Translations under genes and position numbers: made by a program
DNA from: an uncultured Prevotellaceae bacterium
GTDB lineage: Bacteria > Bacteroidota > Bacteroidia > Bacteroidales > Bacteroidaceae
NCBI GenBank assembly: GCA_945833925.1
Contig: CAMAFX010000001.1
Location: 55,657-119,656, forward strand
Reading direction: 5' to 3'
Length of the DNA stretch: 64,000 bases
Shown: piece after piece, positions 1 through 10,759 of the stretch
Position numbering within the stretch: the stretch's first letter is position 1
Layout: the number at the start of each line of letters is the position of its first letter
Notes under the pieces: generated by a model
Databases searched by the model: none
What the model saw: only the letters and a program-made list of their open reading frames with translations
What the model was told of the DNA's origin: nothing

Positions 1-1122
1 TACTCCCAATTGCTCTTCTTCGATTTTCTTCTCCTTTTCGTTGTACGAGTACCTGACGTTCTCCCACTGCTCGCGTTTCACCACAACCTCGTCTCCGTTG
101 TCGGTAATGATCGTCAGTTCTATCTGTTTCTCGTCTATCTCGATGATGGTGCCCAACGTGCCGTTCACCCATCGTTTGTCCTGATCGTTCTTGATGAAGA
201 TGATTTGCGCTCCGACTTTCAACTCCAGTTCGAGTTGTGTCGGCATCATTGTCTCAGGAAAATCATCCTTGACAATTCCTTTGAAAATTATTGACTTTCC
301 GGGTAGTTTGTCAAGTTCGTTCTGGTTGATGTGGTCCACTACGTCGCGACGTGTGGCAAGGACAATGTTAAGTGAATTGTCATCCTTCCCTGATGCGTCG
401 TTTCCTCTAACTGTGTTGTCTTCTGGCAACGCGACTCGGGTGTTCAACAGAGTCAGTTCTGTCTGGCTCACCTGTCCGCTGCGAATGTGGTCGAGTGTCT
501 TTATGAATACAGGATCTTTCTGGCGGAACACCTTTGTCAGTTCTATGCTGACGAGTTCCATGTACTGGAACACTCTTGCCGAAAAGAAGTATGGGTTGGG
601 GTAGAAGCGTCGCAGGATGTCCCTCTCGTCAGCCTTCACGACAGGTTCAAGTTGGTACACGTCGCCGATAAGGAGCATCTGCTTCCCCCCGAAGGGAGTC
701 CTCCAGTTGTGCGTGTATGTTCGTAGAATGCGGTCTATGAAGTCGATGATGTCTGCCCTCACCATCGATATCTCGTCGATGATGATAAGGTCGAGTTCGC
801 GAAGCAGCTTGATGTGTGCCTTGCTGTATTTCAGGAACTCGCGTATCCTTTTTCCGGCGAATCTCTGATCGTCGGGCACGAGTGGATGGAACGGCAGTTT
901 GAAGAAACTGTGCATCGTCTGTCCGCCGGCGTTGATGGCGGCAATGCCGGTAGGTGCCAGTACGACATATTTCTTTTTTGTCTGACTGACGACATACCTC
1001 AGGAATGTGCTCTTACCCGTTCCTGCCTTGCCTGTAAGAAATACAGACTGATGTGTGTGCGTTATAAGGTTAAGCGCATTCTGGTATTCCTCGCTGCTTA
1101 GATCTATCTCCTTTTCGGTCAT
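1..1122 (-). CDS. PIF1/RecD-like AAA helicase, partial (continues beyond the left edge)
   Basis: Open minus-strand frame with no stop to base 1: MTEKEIDLSSEEYQNALNLITHTHQSVFLTGKAGTGKSTFLRYVV...; Walker A GKAGTGKST and Walker B-like LIIIDEISM. Missing from the ORF track because it is open at the edge. ATGA overlap with the upstream PBP gene. Confidence 0.9.
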   Translation of the reverse strand, partial: MTEKEIDLSSEEYQNALNLITHTHQSVFLTGKAGTGKSTFLRYVVSQTKKKYVVLAPTGIAAINAGGQTMHSFFKLPFHPLVPDDQRFAGKRIREFLKYSKAHIKLLRELDLIIIDEISMVRADIIDFIDRILRTYTHNWRTPFGGKQMLLIGDVYQLEPVVKADERDILRRFYPNPYFFSARVFQYMELVSIELTKVFRQKDPVFIKTLDHIRSGQVSQTELTLLNTRVALPEDNTVRGNDASGKDDNSLNIVLATRRDVVDHINQNELDKLPGKSIIFKGIVKDDFPETMMPTQLELELKVGAQIIFIKNDQDKRWVNGTLGTIIEIDEKQIELTIITDNGDEVVVKREQWENVRYSYNEKEKKIEEEQLGV

Positions 1123-3551
1123 TCTGCGCTCTCGTCGGTTACGGGTTGCGTGGGCTTGGTCTCTCCGCTGGTCTCGGCTTTTACCTCCTCAATGCCGTCG
1201 GTCGTCATCTCCATCTTTTCTTCACCGCCTTCCTCTTCTTCGCCAGAGTGACCGGTGTATTCAACCGGACTGCTGTAGTCGGTCATGTCGATGGTCTCCT
1301 TTGGCTTGGGGAACTTGACGCGGTATTTCTTGAAGTGTACGTCCTTCAGCACCTTGTTCATAAACTCACCGCATATAGGCAGGGCGGTTCTGTTGCCCTG
1401 TCCCAGTTCGCCGGTCCTGAAGTGTATGCTGCGGTACTCTCCTCCAACCCACGAGCCGAACACCAGTTTAGGTGTGACGCCGATAAACCATGCGTCGCTG
1501 TGGTTGTTGCTCGTACCAGTTTTGCCTCCCCACTCGGTTGTGTTGTAAACCTCCGAGGTGTACGACCTGATTCTCGAACTTGTACCGCTCATGCCGGCAC
1601 GCAGCATCTGCTGCATGAGATAGGCGGTGCGATAGGGGATGGCTTGCTCCTCCTTGAGTGTTGCCTCGTAGATTACCTTGCCGTGCCTGTCCTCGATTCG
1701 TGTAACCATGATAGGCATGTTGTACTTTCCGTCGTTGATGGGCGTACAGTAGGCATTTGTGAGTTCGAGCAGGTTGACATCGCTCGAGCCGAGTGTGAGC
1801 GAAGGTATCACGTCAAGTTTGCTTTCTATACCCATCGCCTTGGCGGTCTTGGCAATCTTGTCTACGCCGAGTTCAAAGCCAAGTCCTACGGCTATACTGT
1901 TGATACTCATTGCAAAGGCGGTCTTCAGGGTGACGCTTGTGTTGGTGAAGAATCCGTTGGCATTGTGTGGAGCCCATATCTTTACCTCACCTTTGACAGT
2001 GTCAGGGTATGCCTTGTATGAGTCCATCCTTCTGGTGTTTGGAGTCATACCCTGGTTCATTGCCTCCGAATAGACGAAGAGTTTGAATGTACTGCCTGGC
2101 TGGCGCATGGCTGTCACCTTGTCGTATTGCCATGAGTTGAAGTCGAGGTCGCCCACCCATGCCTTGACGTGGCGTGTGTCGGGTTCGATGGCTATCATAC
2201 CGCAGTGCATAAAGGAAACCATGTATCTGATGCTGTCCATCACACTCATCATCTCCTCCTTCTCGCCATTGAAGGTGAAGAGTTTGACAAGGTGCTTGTC
2301 GTTGCGCAGATGATTGAAGATGCTGTCCTGGTTGCCGTCGAACTTCTTGTCGAAGTACTTGTAGTAGCCAGTCTTTTTTGCAAGGTCTTCCAGGAAGTTT
2401 GGTATCTCGTGGTGATGCTCGTCGCGCCATGGGTTCATGCCACTCCAGTGACTGTTGAACTTGTCCTGGATGATGGACATCTGGTGGTGAGCAGCATCCT
2501 CGGCATAAGCCTGCATGCGGCTGTCAAGTGTGGTGTATATCTTCAGACCGTCGGCATAGAGGTCAAGGTGGTTCTCCTTGTTGTATCCGGGAATGAGTTC
2601 CTCGTCGCAAAGACGGTTGATGTATTCCGTGAGTGCGCGGCGGAAGTAAGGTGCCGTACCGTCGTTGCTGCTCTCGTGGCGCAGTTCGACAACCTCTGTC
2701 GGCACGTTTGTCAGACTGTCGAACTGTGCCTTGCTGGCAGCCTTGCCGTCGATGAGGATGTGTCCCTTGCTGTACACCTGGCCGAGCACGACGTTGCGTC
2801 TTGCAAGACTGTTCTTGGGATTTGTGCGTGGGTTGTATGTGCTGGTTGCCTTGAGCAGTCCCACCAGTGTGGCTGCCTGCTCGTAGTTGAGGCGGTCGGG
2901 TGTGGTTCCGAAGTAAGTTCGTGCTGCAGTCTTGATGCCGAAGGAGTTGCATCCGAAGTCAACGGTGTTGAGGTACATCGTCACAATCTCCTCCTTGGTA
3001 AGCGAAATCTCCAGTTTGGTGGCGATAATCCATTCCTTCATCTTCTTGATGAGGATGTTGCCTCCAATAAGTCCGGTTTCCGACTTCTTGGTGCGGACAA
3101 AGAGGTTCTTGGCAAGCTGTTGTGTTATGGTGCTGGCGCCTCGGCTTCTTCCCGTTGCAATGTCCTTGGCAGCGGCAAAGAGTCCTTCGATGTCCACTCC
3201 CCAGTGCTTGTAGAAGCGTTCGTCCTCGGTGTCGATGAGCGTTCTGATGAGAATAGGCGATATCTCTTCGTAATCTACCGCCGAACGATTCTCGCTGAAG
3301 TAACGTCCAAGCAGCACGCTGTCGGCGCTGTATATCTCGCTGGCTTCGCTGTTGAAGTTCTCAGGATTCTGTATGTCGGTGAAACCTGGCGACGGACCGA
3401 AGAGGTTGAATAGGTTGATGTCGATTGACCCCAAGAAAAGAAAAAACATCACAAAGAGGGTGAGTGCCCACATAGCAAGAACCTTGTACCATCTACCCGT
3501 GTACAGGTACTTGATTTCTCTCTTTATTTTTTGCCAGAATTCTTTCATCAC
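1119..3551 (-). CDS. Penicillin-binding protein 1A (transglycosylase/transpeptidase)
   Basis: 810 aa; TEDERFYKHWGVD and GASTITQQLAKNLF glycosyltransferase motifs, RQPGSTFKLFVY (SxxK region), GGKTGTSNNHSDAWFIG (KTG motif). Confidence 0.95.
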   Translation of the reverse strand: MMKEFWQKIKREIKYLYTGRWYKVLAMWALTLFVMFFLFLGSIDINLFNLFGPSPGFTDIQNPENFNSEASEIYSADSVLLGRYFSENRSAVDYEEISPILIRTLIDTEDERFYKHWGVDIEGLFAAAKDIATGRSRGASTITQQLAKNLFVRTKKSETGLIGGNILIKKMKEWIIATKLEISLTKEEIVTMYLNTVDFGCNSFGIKTAARTYFGTTPDRLNYEQAATLVGLLKATSTYNPRTNPKNSLARRNVVLGQVYSKGHILIDGKAASKAQFDSLTNVPTEVVELRHESSNDGTAPYFRRALTEYINRLCDEELIPGYNKENHLDLYADGLKIYTTLDSRMQAYAEDAAHHQMSIIQDKFNSHWSGMNPWRDEHHHEIPNFLEDLAKKTGYYKYFDKKFDGNQDSIFNHLRNDKHLVKLFTFNGEKEEMMSVMDSIRYMVSFMHCGMIAIEPDTRHVKAWVGDLDFNSWQYDKVTAMRQPGSTFKLFVYSEAMNQGMTPNTRRMDSYKAYPDTVKGEVKIWAPHNANGFFTNTSVTLKTAFAMSINSIAVGLGFELGVDKIAKTAKAMGIESKLDVIPSLTLGSSDVNLLELTNAYCTPINDGKYNMPIMVTRIEDRHGKVIYEATLKEEQAIPYRTAYLMQQMLRAGMSGTSSRIRSYTSEVYNTTEWGGKTGTSNNHSDAWFIGVTPKLVFGSWVGGEYRSIHFRTGELGQGNRTALPICGEFMNKVLKDVHFKKYRVKFPKPKETIDMTDYSSPVEYTGHSGEEEEGGEEKMEMTTDGIEEVKAETSGETKPTQPVTDESAE

Positions 3552-3570
3552 AATATTCAGTATTTAGAAT

Positions 3571-4521
3571 CTATACTTCTAATTTTTGTTGTATGGCGTT
3601 TTTTATTGTGTCAATGTCAGAAGGGTGAAACCAGAGGATGTCGCCGTCCTTGGCATACCACGTCATCTGCTTCTTGGCGTACGCGCGCGTGTTCTTTTTT
3701 ATTCTTTCTACGGCTTCGTTAAGGGTCGTAAGATGTCCTTTTATTCTCAGTTCTCTCTTTTCCTTGTCGCTAAGGTCCTTGTTGTCCAGGTATTCGTAGA
3801 GTTCCTTGTAACCAACGGTGTTGAGCGCGTTGAGATGTCGGTTGGCAAGGTTTCTCTCTGCCTCGGCAAGCAGTCCGTCGCGCATCATCTGGTCTACTCG
3901 CCGGTTTATCCTGTCGAACAGTTCCTCGCGTGGTCTTTGCAGTCCTATCTTGATGATGTTGAACGGACGTTGCTTGATGCTTCTTACCCGGAACGACGTG
4001 TAGGTCTTGCCAGTCATGTGGCATATCTCAAGCGCGTGGACTATGCGTCGTGTGTTGTGCTTGTCCACGATGTCGTAGTATTCCGGGTCAAGAACCTGCA
4101 GTTCCGCGAGCAGGCTTTCGAGTCCCTCACTGGCAAGTCTCTGCTTCAGTCCGGTTCTTGTCTCGTCGTCGACCGTCGGTATGTCGTCGATGCCGTTGCA
4201 TACAGCGTCTATATACATCATGCTGCCGCCCGACAGCACCACGTTGTCGTGCTCCTTGAAGAGTTCCTCCAGTAGGGCTATGGCATCTGCCTCGTATTGT
4301 GCGGCGCTGTAGTAGTCGTCCAGTTGCAGCGTCCCGACGAAGTAGTGCCTCACCCTCTTCAGCTCCTCCGCTGTTGGTGCGGCGGTGCCCACCTCAATGC
4401 CTCGGAACAGTTGCCGGCTGTCGCAGTTCAGTATGGGGCATCCCAGCATTTCCGCTATCTGCAGGCTCAGTTCTGTCTTGCCAATGCCTGTAGGACCTAA
4501 GATGACAAGAAGGTTCTTCAT
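3571..4521 (-). CDS. miaA: tRNA dimethylallyltransferase
   Basis: [50 protein letters not shown] is the typical MiaA N-terminus. Confidence 0.95.
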   Translation of the reverse strand: MKNLLVILGPTGIGKTELSLQIAEMLGCPILNCDSRQLFRGIEVGTAAPTAEELKRVRHYFVGTLQLDDYYSAAQYEADAIALLEELFKEHDNVVLSGGSMMYIDAVCNGIDDIPTVDDETRTGLKQRLASEGLESLLAELQVLDPEYYDIVDKHNTRRIVHALEICHMTGKTYTSFRVRSIKQRPFNIIKIGLQRPREELFDRINRRVDQMMRDGLLAEAERNLANRHLNALNTVGYKELYEYLDNKDLSDKEKRELRIKGHLTTLNEAVERIKKNTRAYAKKQMTWYAKDGDILWFHPSDIDTIKNAIQQKLEV

Positions 4522-5057
4522 TCTGCTACGATGTCGAATCCCTCCTCGTCAAACTCGTCTGCCTCAAATCCTTCGTCACCGTAGAAGTCCTCTTCGATGT
4601 CCGGGTCTGCGGTTGTATGGGTCTGTGGTGTGGCGGGTACGTCCTCCTCGGTGATGGTCTGTACAGGTGGCTGTCCGCAGTGTCTTTTCACGCATGGCTC
4701 AGTCTGACGGCTGCCGAAGATGGTCTCGGTCAACTCTATGATAAATATTCGTCGGCTTTCAGGGTCAAAGCGGTATGCCAGTCGCTGTCCCTCGTCCTCA
4801 AGGAAGTCGCCGAGGCAGCACTCGTGCATGAGGTTGAGGTCTTCGTCGGACGATGTTGCCTCTTCGTTGAGCAGGATCTTCTGTTCAGGATGCCAGTCCT
4901 CGTCGCAGATGTAGAATCTGTGGTTGTCTCCTTCTGTGTATCTGCATGCTTTGATGATTGCTTTGTGCAGGTCGAGGAATGTAGCGTTCGAGTCTATCAG
5001 CAGTTCAAATGCAAAGTCCTCTATTTCTTCGGAGGCGATAGTGAATTTCAGTGTCAT
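4518..5057 (-). CDS. Plasmid pRiA4b ORF-3-like family protein, acidic C-terminus
   Basis: [23 protein letters not shown]... family pattern; overlaps the miaA start. Confidence 0.65.
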   Translation of the reverse strand: MTLKFTIASEEIEDFAFELLIDSNATFLDLHKAIIKACRYTEGDNHRFYICDEDWHPEQKILLNEEATSSDEDLNLMHECCLGDFLEDEGQRLAYRFDPESRRIFIIELTETIFGSRQTEPCVKRHCGQPPVQTITEEDVPATPQTHTTADPDIEEDFYGDEGFEADEFDEEGFDIVAE

Positions 5058-5090
5058 CAGTGTGTGATGTTAGAATGATAGTTTGCTTTC

Positions 5091-5864
5091 TTATCTGATG
5101 AAACCACGCTGTCCGGTCCAGTCGATGAAGTCGAGTATGTACTGTATCTCCTTGCTCATGGGAATCTCGTTCTTCACGCGTTCCAGTTTGTCGTTGAGTT
5201 TGCCCTGGCCCATGATGATCTGGTATGTCTCGTGGATGCGGTTGATTAGTTCGCGCTCGAAACCACGGCGCTTCAGACCCACCAGGTTGAGTCCGCAGAA
5301 AGCAGCGGGGTCGCGTGCCACCATGCTGTAGGGCAGGATGCTCTGGCTGAAGCGTGTACCGCCTCCAACCATCGTGAAACTTCCCACTCGGCAGAACTGG
5401 TGCATCAGCACGCCTGCACTGAGAATGGCGAAGTCGTCGATGAGGGTCTCGCCGGCAAGTTTGGTGCTGTTGCCGATGATGCATCCGTTGCCCACGACAG
5501 AGTCGTGTGCCACGTGTACACCCTCCATCAGCAGGTTGTTGCTGCCCACGATGGTTGTTCCCTTGGATGCTGTACCTCTGTTGATGGTCACGTTCTCGCG
5601 AATCTTGTTGTTGTCGCCGATGACGGCAGTGCTCTCCTCACCCACGAACTTGAGATCCTGCGGTATGGCGCTGATGACAGCACCCGGGAAGAAGATGTTG
5701 CCGTTGCCGATGCGTGCACCATAGAGTAAGGTGACACTGTTCATGAGGGTGTTGTTGTCTCCAATCTCCACGTTGCGGTCGATGTAGCAGAATGGACCGA
5801 TCTCGCAGTTTTCGCCAATCTTGGCTTCTGGATGAATGTATGCTAAAGGACTAATCTTGCTCAT
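5091..5864 (-). CDS. lpxA: UDP-N-acetylglucosamine acyltransferase
   Basis: Hexapeptide repeats; MSKISPLAYIHPEAKIGENCEIGPFCYID. Confidence 0.95.
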   Translation of the reverse strand: MSKISPLAYIHPEAKIGENCEIGPFCYIDRNVEIGDNNTLMNSVTLLYGARIGNGNIFFPGAVISAIPQDLKFVGEESTAVIGDNNKIRENVTINRGTASKGTTIVGSNNLLMEGVHVAHDSVVGNGCIIGNSTKLAGETLIDDFAILSAGVLMHQFCRVGSFTMVGGGTRFSQSILPYSMVARDPAAFCGLNLVGLKRRGFERELINRIHETYQIIMGQGKLNDKLERVKNEIPMSKEIQYILDFIDWTGQRGFIR

Positions 5865-5869
5865 ATCTT

Positions 5870-7258
5870 TTATTTGTTCTTGTTTATTTGTGCTGTAAAT
5901 GTTGCTTCGGTGACACAGGTGTCGCCAACGAACGCGTAGCCTCGCATGGTTGCTATGTTGTGGCGGATAGGGGTTACAAACTCAACCTTGAAGATGAGCG
6001 TGTCGCCTGGCACCACCTTCTGGCGGAACTTCACCTCGTCAATCTTCAGGAAGTAGGTGCTCCACTTCTCAGGCTCCTCCACTCCCTGCAAGACAAGCAG
6101 ACCGCCACACTGTGCCATCGCCTCAACCTGCAGTACGCCAGGCATTACCGGCTCTGTGGGGAAGTGTCCCTGGAAGTATGGTTCGTTGGCTGTGATGTTC
6201 TTTATGCCGACGATGTACTTCTTGCCAATCTCTATGACCTTGTCGACCAGCTGCATGGGGTAGCGGTGGGGCAGAAGCGAACGTATCTGAATGTTGTCCA
6301 TCAGAGGTTCCTTGTTGGGGTCGTACTTCGGAGCCTGCACCTCGTGCTTCTTTATCTCCTTGCGCATAAGTCGCGCAAACTTGTTGTTGATGGTGTGGCC
6401 CGGGCGTGTTGCGATGATTCTACCCATGATAGGTCGGCCGATGAGTGCCATGTCGCCGATGATGTCGAGCAGCTTGTGGCGTGCAGGCTCGTTCTCCCAC
6501 ACCAGCGGCTTGTGCTGCAGGTAACCCAGTTCGTGGGCGTCGTGGTGCTCGGCACCTGTCAGTTCGCACAGTTTGTCGAGTTTCTCCTGTGTGGTCTCGT
6601 TCTCGTAGATGACGATGGCATTGTCGAGGTCGCCTCCCTTGATGAGGCCAGCCATGAGGAGCAGTTCAATCTCGCGTACGAAGACGAAGGTGCGCGCCTT
6701 GCTTATCTCGTTGTCAAAATGAGCCATGTCGTCGAGAGTGGCAAACTGTGTGTTCAGCACCTTCGACTGGAAAGCAATCATCGTTGTGATGCTGAATTCC
6801 TCGTCGGGAAGGATGGTGATGCACGAACCCGTCTCCTCGTCCTTTATTTCTATCTTCTTGGTTATGCGATAGAAGTCCTTGTCCTTGCTCTGCTCCTTTA
6901 TGCCTACGCGGTGTATCTCGTTGACATATAGCTCGGCGCTGCCGTCGAGGATGGGCATCTCTGGACCATCAACCTGTATGAGTACATTGTCAATGCCGTG
7001 GGCATAGAGTGCAGCCATAGCATGTTCTACGGTGCTGCATCGAGCCTCTCCCTTTGCAAGTACGGTGCCTCGTGTTGTTTCTACGACGTTCTCCGCCACG
7101 GCGTCGAATGTCGGCTGACCAGGCAAGTCAACACGCTGAATCTTGTATCCGTAGTCCTCTGGTGCAGGGTTGAAGGTTACTGTGAGATTCAGTCCTGTGT
7201 GTAGTCCTTTGCCTGAAAGGGAGAATGCCTCTCCCAGGGTACACTGTTTGTATGTCAT
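5870..7258 (-). CDS. lpxC/fabZ: Bifunctional UDP-3-O-acyl-GlcNAc deacetylase / 3-hydroxyacyl-ACP dehydratase
   Basis: LpxC N-half (CSTVEHAMAALYAHGIDN; HKLLDIIGDMALIG) plus FabZ C-half (LLPHRYPMQLVDKV; GHFPTEPVMPGVLQVEAMAQ). This fusion is common in Bacteroidetes. Confidence 0.95.
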   Translation of the reverse strand: MTYKQCTLGEAFSLSGKGLHTGLNLTVTFNPAPEDYGYKIQRVDLPGQPTFDAVAENVVETTRGTVLAKGEARCSTVEHAMAALYAHGIDNVLIQVDGPEMPILDGSAELYVNEIHRVGIKEQSKDKDFYRITKKIEIKDEETGSCITILPDEEFSITTMIAFQSKVLNTQFATLDDMAHFDNEISKARTFVFVREIELLLMAGLIKGGDLDNAIVIYENETTQEKLDKLCELTGAEHHDAHELGYLQHKPLVWENEPARHKLLDIIGDMALIGRPIMGRIIATRPGHTINNKFARLMRKEIKKHEVQAPKYDPNKEPLMDNIQIRSLLPHRYPMQLVDKVIEIGKKYIVGIKNITANEPYFQGHFPTEPVMPGVLQVEAMAQCGGLLVLQGVEEPEKWSTYFLKIDEVKFRQKVVPGDTLIFKVEFVTPIRHNIATMRGYAFVGDTCVTEATFTAQINKNK

Positions 7259-7263
7259 ACTAC

Positions 7264-8310
7264 TTATTTGTTATTGATTTGTTTCTTGAGTTCCTCTACC
7301 TCTTTCTTTAACTGCTGAACGGTAGTGTTGAGTTCGGGAAGGTTCTTGAACACAACGCTCGAACGCCAGAAGTTCTTTCCGTCGATGGCAGGCGAACCCT
7401 GAATGGCTGTGCCTTCCTTCTTAATATTATTAGGTATGCCGCTCTGCGCACCAGCCATGGTGCGGTTTGCTATGGTGGCGTGCCCGGCAATGCCCACCTG
7501 TCCGCCAAACATGCACCACTCGCCAATCTTGGTGCTGCCGGCAATGCCCACCTGAGCCGACATCACGGTGTGACTGCCGATGACGTCGTTGTGTGCTATC
7601 TGGACCAGGTTGTCAAGCTTGACCCCACTGTGTACGATGGTCTCGCCCATCACTGCACGGTCCACGCATGTGTTGGCGCCTATCTCCACGTCGTCCTCGA
7701 TAATGGCGATGCCTATCTGTGGAATCTTGTCGTATCCGTTCTCGGAAGGTGTGAATCCGAAGCCGTCGGCACCGATGACGCATCCCGAGTGCAGAATGCA
7801 ACGCGAGCCGACCTTACAGTCGTGGTAGATGGTTACGTTGGGGTAGAGGATGGTGTTGTCGCCAACCTTGGCATTCTCGCATACCACTGCGTGCGACATT
7901 ATCTGGCATCCCCTGCCTACCTTTGCCTTAGCCTCGACAACGGCAAACGGTGCTATGTAGCATCCCTCGCCAACCTCGGCTGTGGGGTCGATGAATGCCA
8001 GTTCGCTGATGCCCTGCTTCTTTGGCTTCATGCTGTCGTAGATGGCAAGCAGTTTTCCTACTGCCTCGCGAGCATCGGCAACCTTGATGAGGGTTGCCTT
8101 GATTTCGCTCTTTGGCTCGAAACTGTTGTTTACCAGCACAACGCTACTTTCTGTCTCGTAGATGTAGTGCTCGTACTTCTCGTTTGCCAGGAAACTGATG
8201 CAACCGGGTCTTCCTTCTTCAATCTTTGCGAAATTGTTTACTTTAGCCTCGGGATTGCCCACGATGGTTCCCTCGATGAGGCCTGCTATCATTTGTGCTG
8301 TAAATTCCAT
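7264..8310 (-). CDS. lpxD: UDP-3-O-(3-hydroxyacyl)glucosamine N-acyltransferase
   Basis: Hexapeptide repeats, [21 protein letters not shown]. Confidence 0.95.
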   Translation of the reverse strand: MEFTAQMIAGLIEGTIVGNPEAKVNNFAKIEEGRPGCISFLANEKYEHYIYETESSVVLVNNSFEPKSEIKATLIKVADAREAVGKLLAIYDSMKPKKQGISELAFIDPTAEVGEGCYIAPFAVVEAKAKVGRGCQIMSHAVVCENAKVGDNTILYPNVTIYHDCKVGSRCILHSGCVIGADGFGFTPSENGYDKIPQIGIAIIEDDVEIGANTCVDRAVMGETIVHSGVKLDNLVQIAHNDVIGSHTVMSAQVGIAGSTKIGEWCMFGGQVGIAGHATIANRTMAGAQSGIPNNIKKEGTAIQGSPAIDGKNFWRSSVVFKNLPELNTTVQQLKKEVEELKKQINNK

Positions 8311-8313
8311 ATC

Positions 8314-9159
8314 TTAAATTTTATTCAGTTCTACTGCCATCTGCTCCTGGAGTTCCTTGGCCTTCTCGCCTGCAACCTCGGCAAAGCGTTCTGTGTTGTC
8401 GGCAAAGATGATACCGCGGCTCGAGTTGACAAGCAGACCACATTCCTTAATCATTCCATACTTGCACACCTCCTCGATGCTTCCGCCCTGTGCTCCGACA
8501 CCGGGAACGAGCAGGAAGTGGTCGGGGGCAACGGCACGGATGTCCTTGAACATCTCGCCGCGTGTGGCACCAACCACATACATCAGGTTGTCGTGTGTAC
8601 CCCATTCCTGACTCTTCTTGATAACCTTCTCGAAGAGGCGCTCGCCGTCCTTGTCCTCGGTCTGCTGGAAGTCGAACGAACCCTTGTTCGATGTCAGTGC
8701 AAGAAGAATCACCCATGGATTGTTCTCTTCTGTGGTGTTTTCGTCCTCGTACTGCAGGAATGGTGTCACACTGTCCTCGCCCATGTAGGGGGCAACGGTA
8801 AGTGCGTCAACCTTGTACTCTCCGAAGAATGTCTTGGCATACATCTTAGAGGTGTTGCCGATGTCGCCGCGCTTGGCATCGGCAATGATGAACTGGTCGG
8901 GGTAGTTCTCCTGCAGATATTTTACTGTCTTCTCGAACGAGATGAGTCCCTTCACGCCGTAAGCCTCGTAGAAGGCGAGGTTGGGCTTGTAAGCTACGCA
9001 GTAAGGTGCGGTAGCATCAATGATTGCCTTGTTGAAGGCGAAGATGGGATCTTCCTCCTTCAGCAGGTGTTCGGGTACTTTCTTCAGGTCAACGTCGAGA
9101 CCAACACAGAGAAACGACTTCTTTGAGAAGATATTCTTAACCAATTCTGTTCTTTTCAT
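8314..9159 (-). CDS. pyrF: Orotidine-5'-phosphate decarboxylase
   Basis: [48 protein letters not shown]. Confidence 0.95.
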   Translation of the reverse strand: MKRTELVKNIFSKKSFLCVGLDVDLKKVPEHLLKEEDPIFAFNKAIIDATAPYCVAYKPNLAFYEAYGVKGLISFEKTVKYLQENYPDQFIIADAKRGDIGNTSKMYAKTFFGEYKVDALTVAPYMGEDSVTPFLQYEDENTTEENNPWVILLALTSNKGSFDFQQTEDKDGERLFEKVIKKSQEWGTHDNLMYVVGATRGEMFKDIRAVAPDHFLLVPGVGAQGGSIEEVCKYGMIKECGLLVNSSRGIIFADNTERFAEVAGEKAKELQEQMAVELNKI

Positions 9160-9165
9160 AATAAA

Positions 9166-9204
9166 GCCCTACCCCCGCCTTCCCCCAAAGGGGAGGAGCT
9201 GCAT
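9166..9204. repeat. GC-rich palindromic element, copy A (upstream of pyrF)
   Basis: gccctacccccgccttcccccaaaggggaggagctgcat. Confidence 0.85.
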
Positions 9205-9311
9205 TGCTTTGTGGGAGTTATGTGCAGCTATGTTTTGTTAATTATCTGTTTTTTATATTCTTTGGTATTCTTGTATTCTTTGGACTTCCGCCACCCCCTC
9301 TCTCCGATGCT

Positions 9312-9350
9312 ATGCAACTCCTCCCCTTTGGGGGAGGCGGGGTGGGGCTT
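9312..9350. repeat. GC-rich palindromic element, copy B (inverted vs A, abuts the prfA stop)
   Basis: atgcaactcctcccctttgggggaggcggggtggggctt. Confidence 0.85.
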
Positions 9351-10462
9351 TACAGTTCCGACTCCTTCATTCGCTCAGCGTTCTCAGCCACGATGAGGTG
9401 GTCTATGCAGTCCTGTATCTGTCCGTCCATGAAGGCAGGCAGGTTGTAGATGGTGTATCCGATGCGGTGGTCGGTGACGCGTCCCTGTGGATAGTTGTAG
9501 GTGCGTATCTTTGCCGAGCGGTCGCCCGTCGATACCATGGTCTTGCGTCGTGAGGCGATGTCGTCGAGATATTTCTGGTGCTCCTTGTCGTAGATGAAGG
9601 TGCGCAGGCGTGCCAGGGCACGCTCCTTGTTCTTGGGCTGGTCGCGCGTCTCGGTACACTCGATCAGGATCTCCTCGTCCTCGTTGGTGAAGGGGTTGCG
9701 CCACATGTAGCGGGCACGTACGCCCGATTCCACTTTGTTTACGTTCTGTCCGCCGGCACCCTGGCTGCGGAAGGTGTCCCACTTTATGGCACCCTCGTTG
9801 ATCTCCACGTCAAACTCCTCTGCCTCGGGCAGCACTGCCACTGTGGCAGCCGAAGTGTGTACGCGGCCCTGGGTCTCGGTGGCTGGCACACGCTGCACGC
9901 GGTGCACTCCGCTCTCGTATTTCATGATGCCGTAGACGCCTTCTCCGGTAACCGAGCATACAATCTCCTTGTAACCTCCAACGGCACCCTCGTTGTAGTT
10001 AGACACCGTCATCTTCCATCCCTTTGTCTCGAAGTACTTGGAATACATGCGGAAGAGGTCGCCGGCAAACAGGGCAGCCTCGTCGCCACCCGTACCACCG
10101 CGAATCTCCAACACGATGTTCTTGTCGTCCTCGGGGTCGGCTGGCACAAGCAGCAGTTTTATCTCTTCCTCCAGTTCGGGGATGCGCTTCTCGCTCTCAG
10201 CCATCTCCTCGCGCAGCATGGCCTTCATGTCCTGGTCGTCCTCCATCTGGAGCATTTCCTTGGCGTCCTCTATGTTCTGGAGGCAACCCATATACTCCTT
10301 TCGTGCCTCCATTATCTTGCCCAGGTCCTTCCACTCCTTGGTCAACTTCACATATCGCTTCTGGTCAGCAATCACGCTGGGGTCAGTAATCAGTGTACTC
10401 ACCTCTTCATAGCGCGAAACAAGACCTTCAAGGCGCAGAAGCAACTCGTTATTCTCTATCAT
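9350..10462 (-). CDS. prfA: Peptide chain release factor 1
   Basis: FRSQGAGGQNVNKVESGVR (GGQ motif) and PATETQGRVHTSAATVAVLPE. Confidence 0.97.
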   Translation of the reverse strand: MIENNELLLRLEGLVSRYEEVSTLITDPSVIADQKRYVKLTKEWKDLGKIMEARKEYMGCLQNIEDAKEMLQMEDDQDMKAMLREEMAESEKRIPELEEEIKLLLVPADPEDDKNIVLEIRGGTGGDEAALFAGDLFRMYSKYFETKGWKMTVSNYNEGAVGGYKEIVCSVTGEGVYGIMKYESGVHRVQRVPATETQGRVHTSAATVAVLPEAEEFDVEINEGAIKWDTFRSQGAGGQNVNKVESGVRARYMWRNPFTNEDEEILIECTETRDQPKNKERALARLRTFIYDKEHQKYLDDIASRRKTMVSTGDRSAKIRTYNYPQGRVTDHRIGYTIYNLPAFMDGQIQDCIDHLIVAENAERMKESEL

Positions 10463-10706
10463 TCAGTTCTCGTTGTTGTTTGTTTATTTCTGTTATAATG
10501 TCACTTACTGTATTGTCTAAATCCTGCAAATTGTTCTTTATGATTTTTACAATCATCGTGTAGTTTACATTGGCATAATCGTGAGAGATGATATTTCTCA
10601 GTCCAATGATGTTTCGCCATGGAATATCACTGTACTTGGAAAGGAGCTTTCCATGCGTCATGTCCTCAATGGCTCTAACGCTTTCTCCAACGATTTGCAG
10701 TCTCAA
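10449..10706 (-). pseudogene. N-terminally truncated HepT-like (DUF86) protein remnant
   Basis: VGESVRAIEDM...SKYSDIPWRNIIGLRNIISHDYANVNY matches the HepT IGEA/IPWR.I.G.RN...H.Y core, but the N-terminal helix and any ATG are missing and an upstream in-frame TAA closes the frame. Confidence 0.6.
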
Positions 10707-10759
10707 GATATTGCTCTTGACTTTTGTCCTTCTCTCTTACCACTATTGGGGAGGGATTT

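Noticed and set aside
2169-3413. 414-aa + strand ORF opposite PBP1A
   Set aside because: Same shadow pattern; the minus frame carries all transglycosylase/transpeptidase motifs.
7480-9126. 548-aa + strand ORF across lpxD and pyrF
   Set aside because: Spans two well-supported minus-strand genes and has no recognisable motif.
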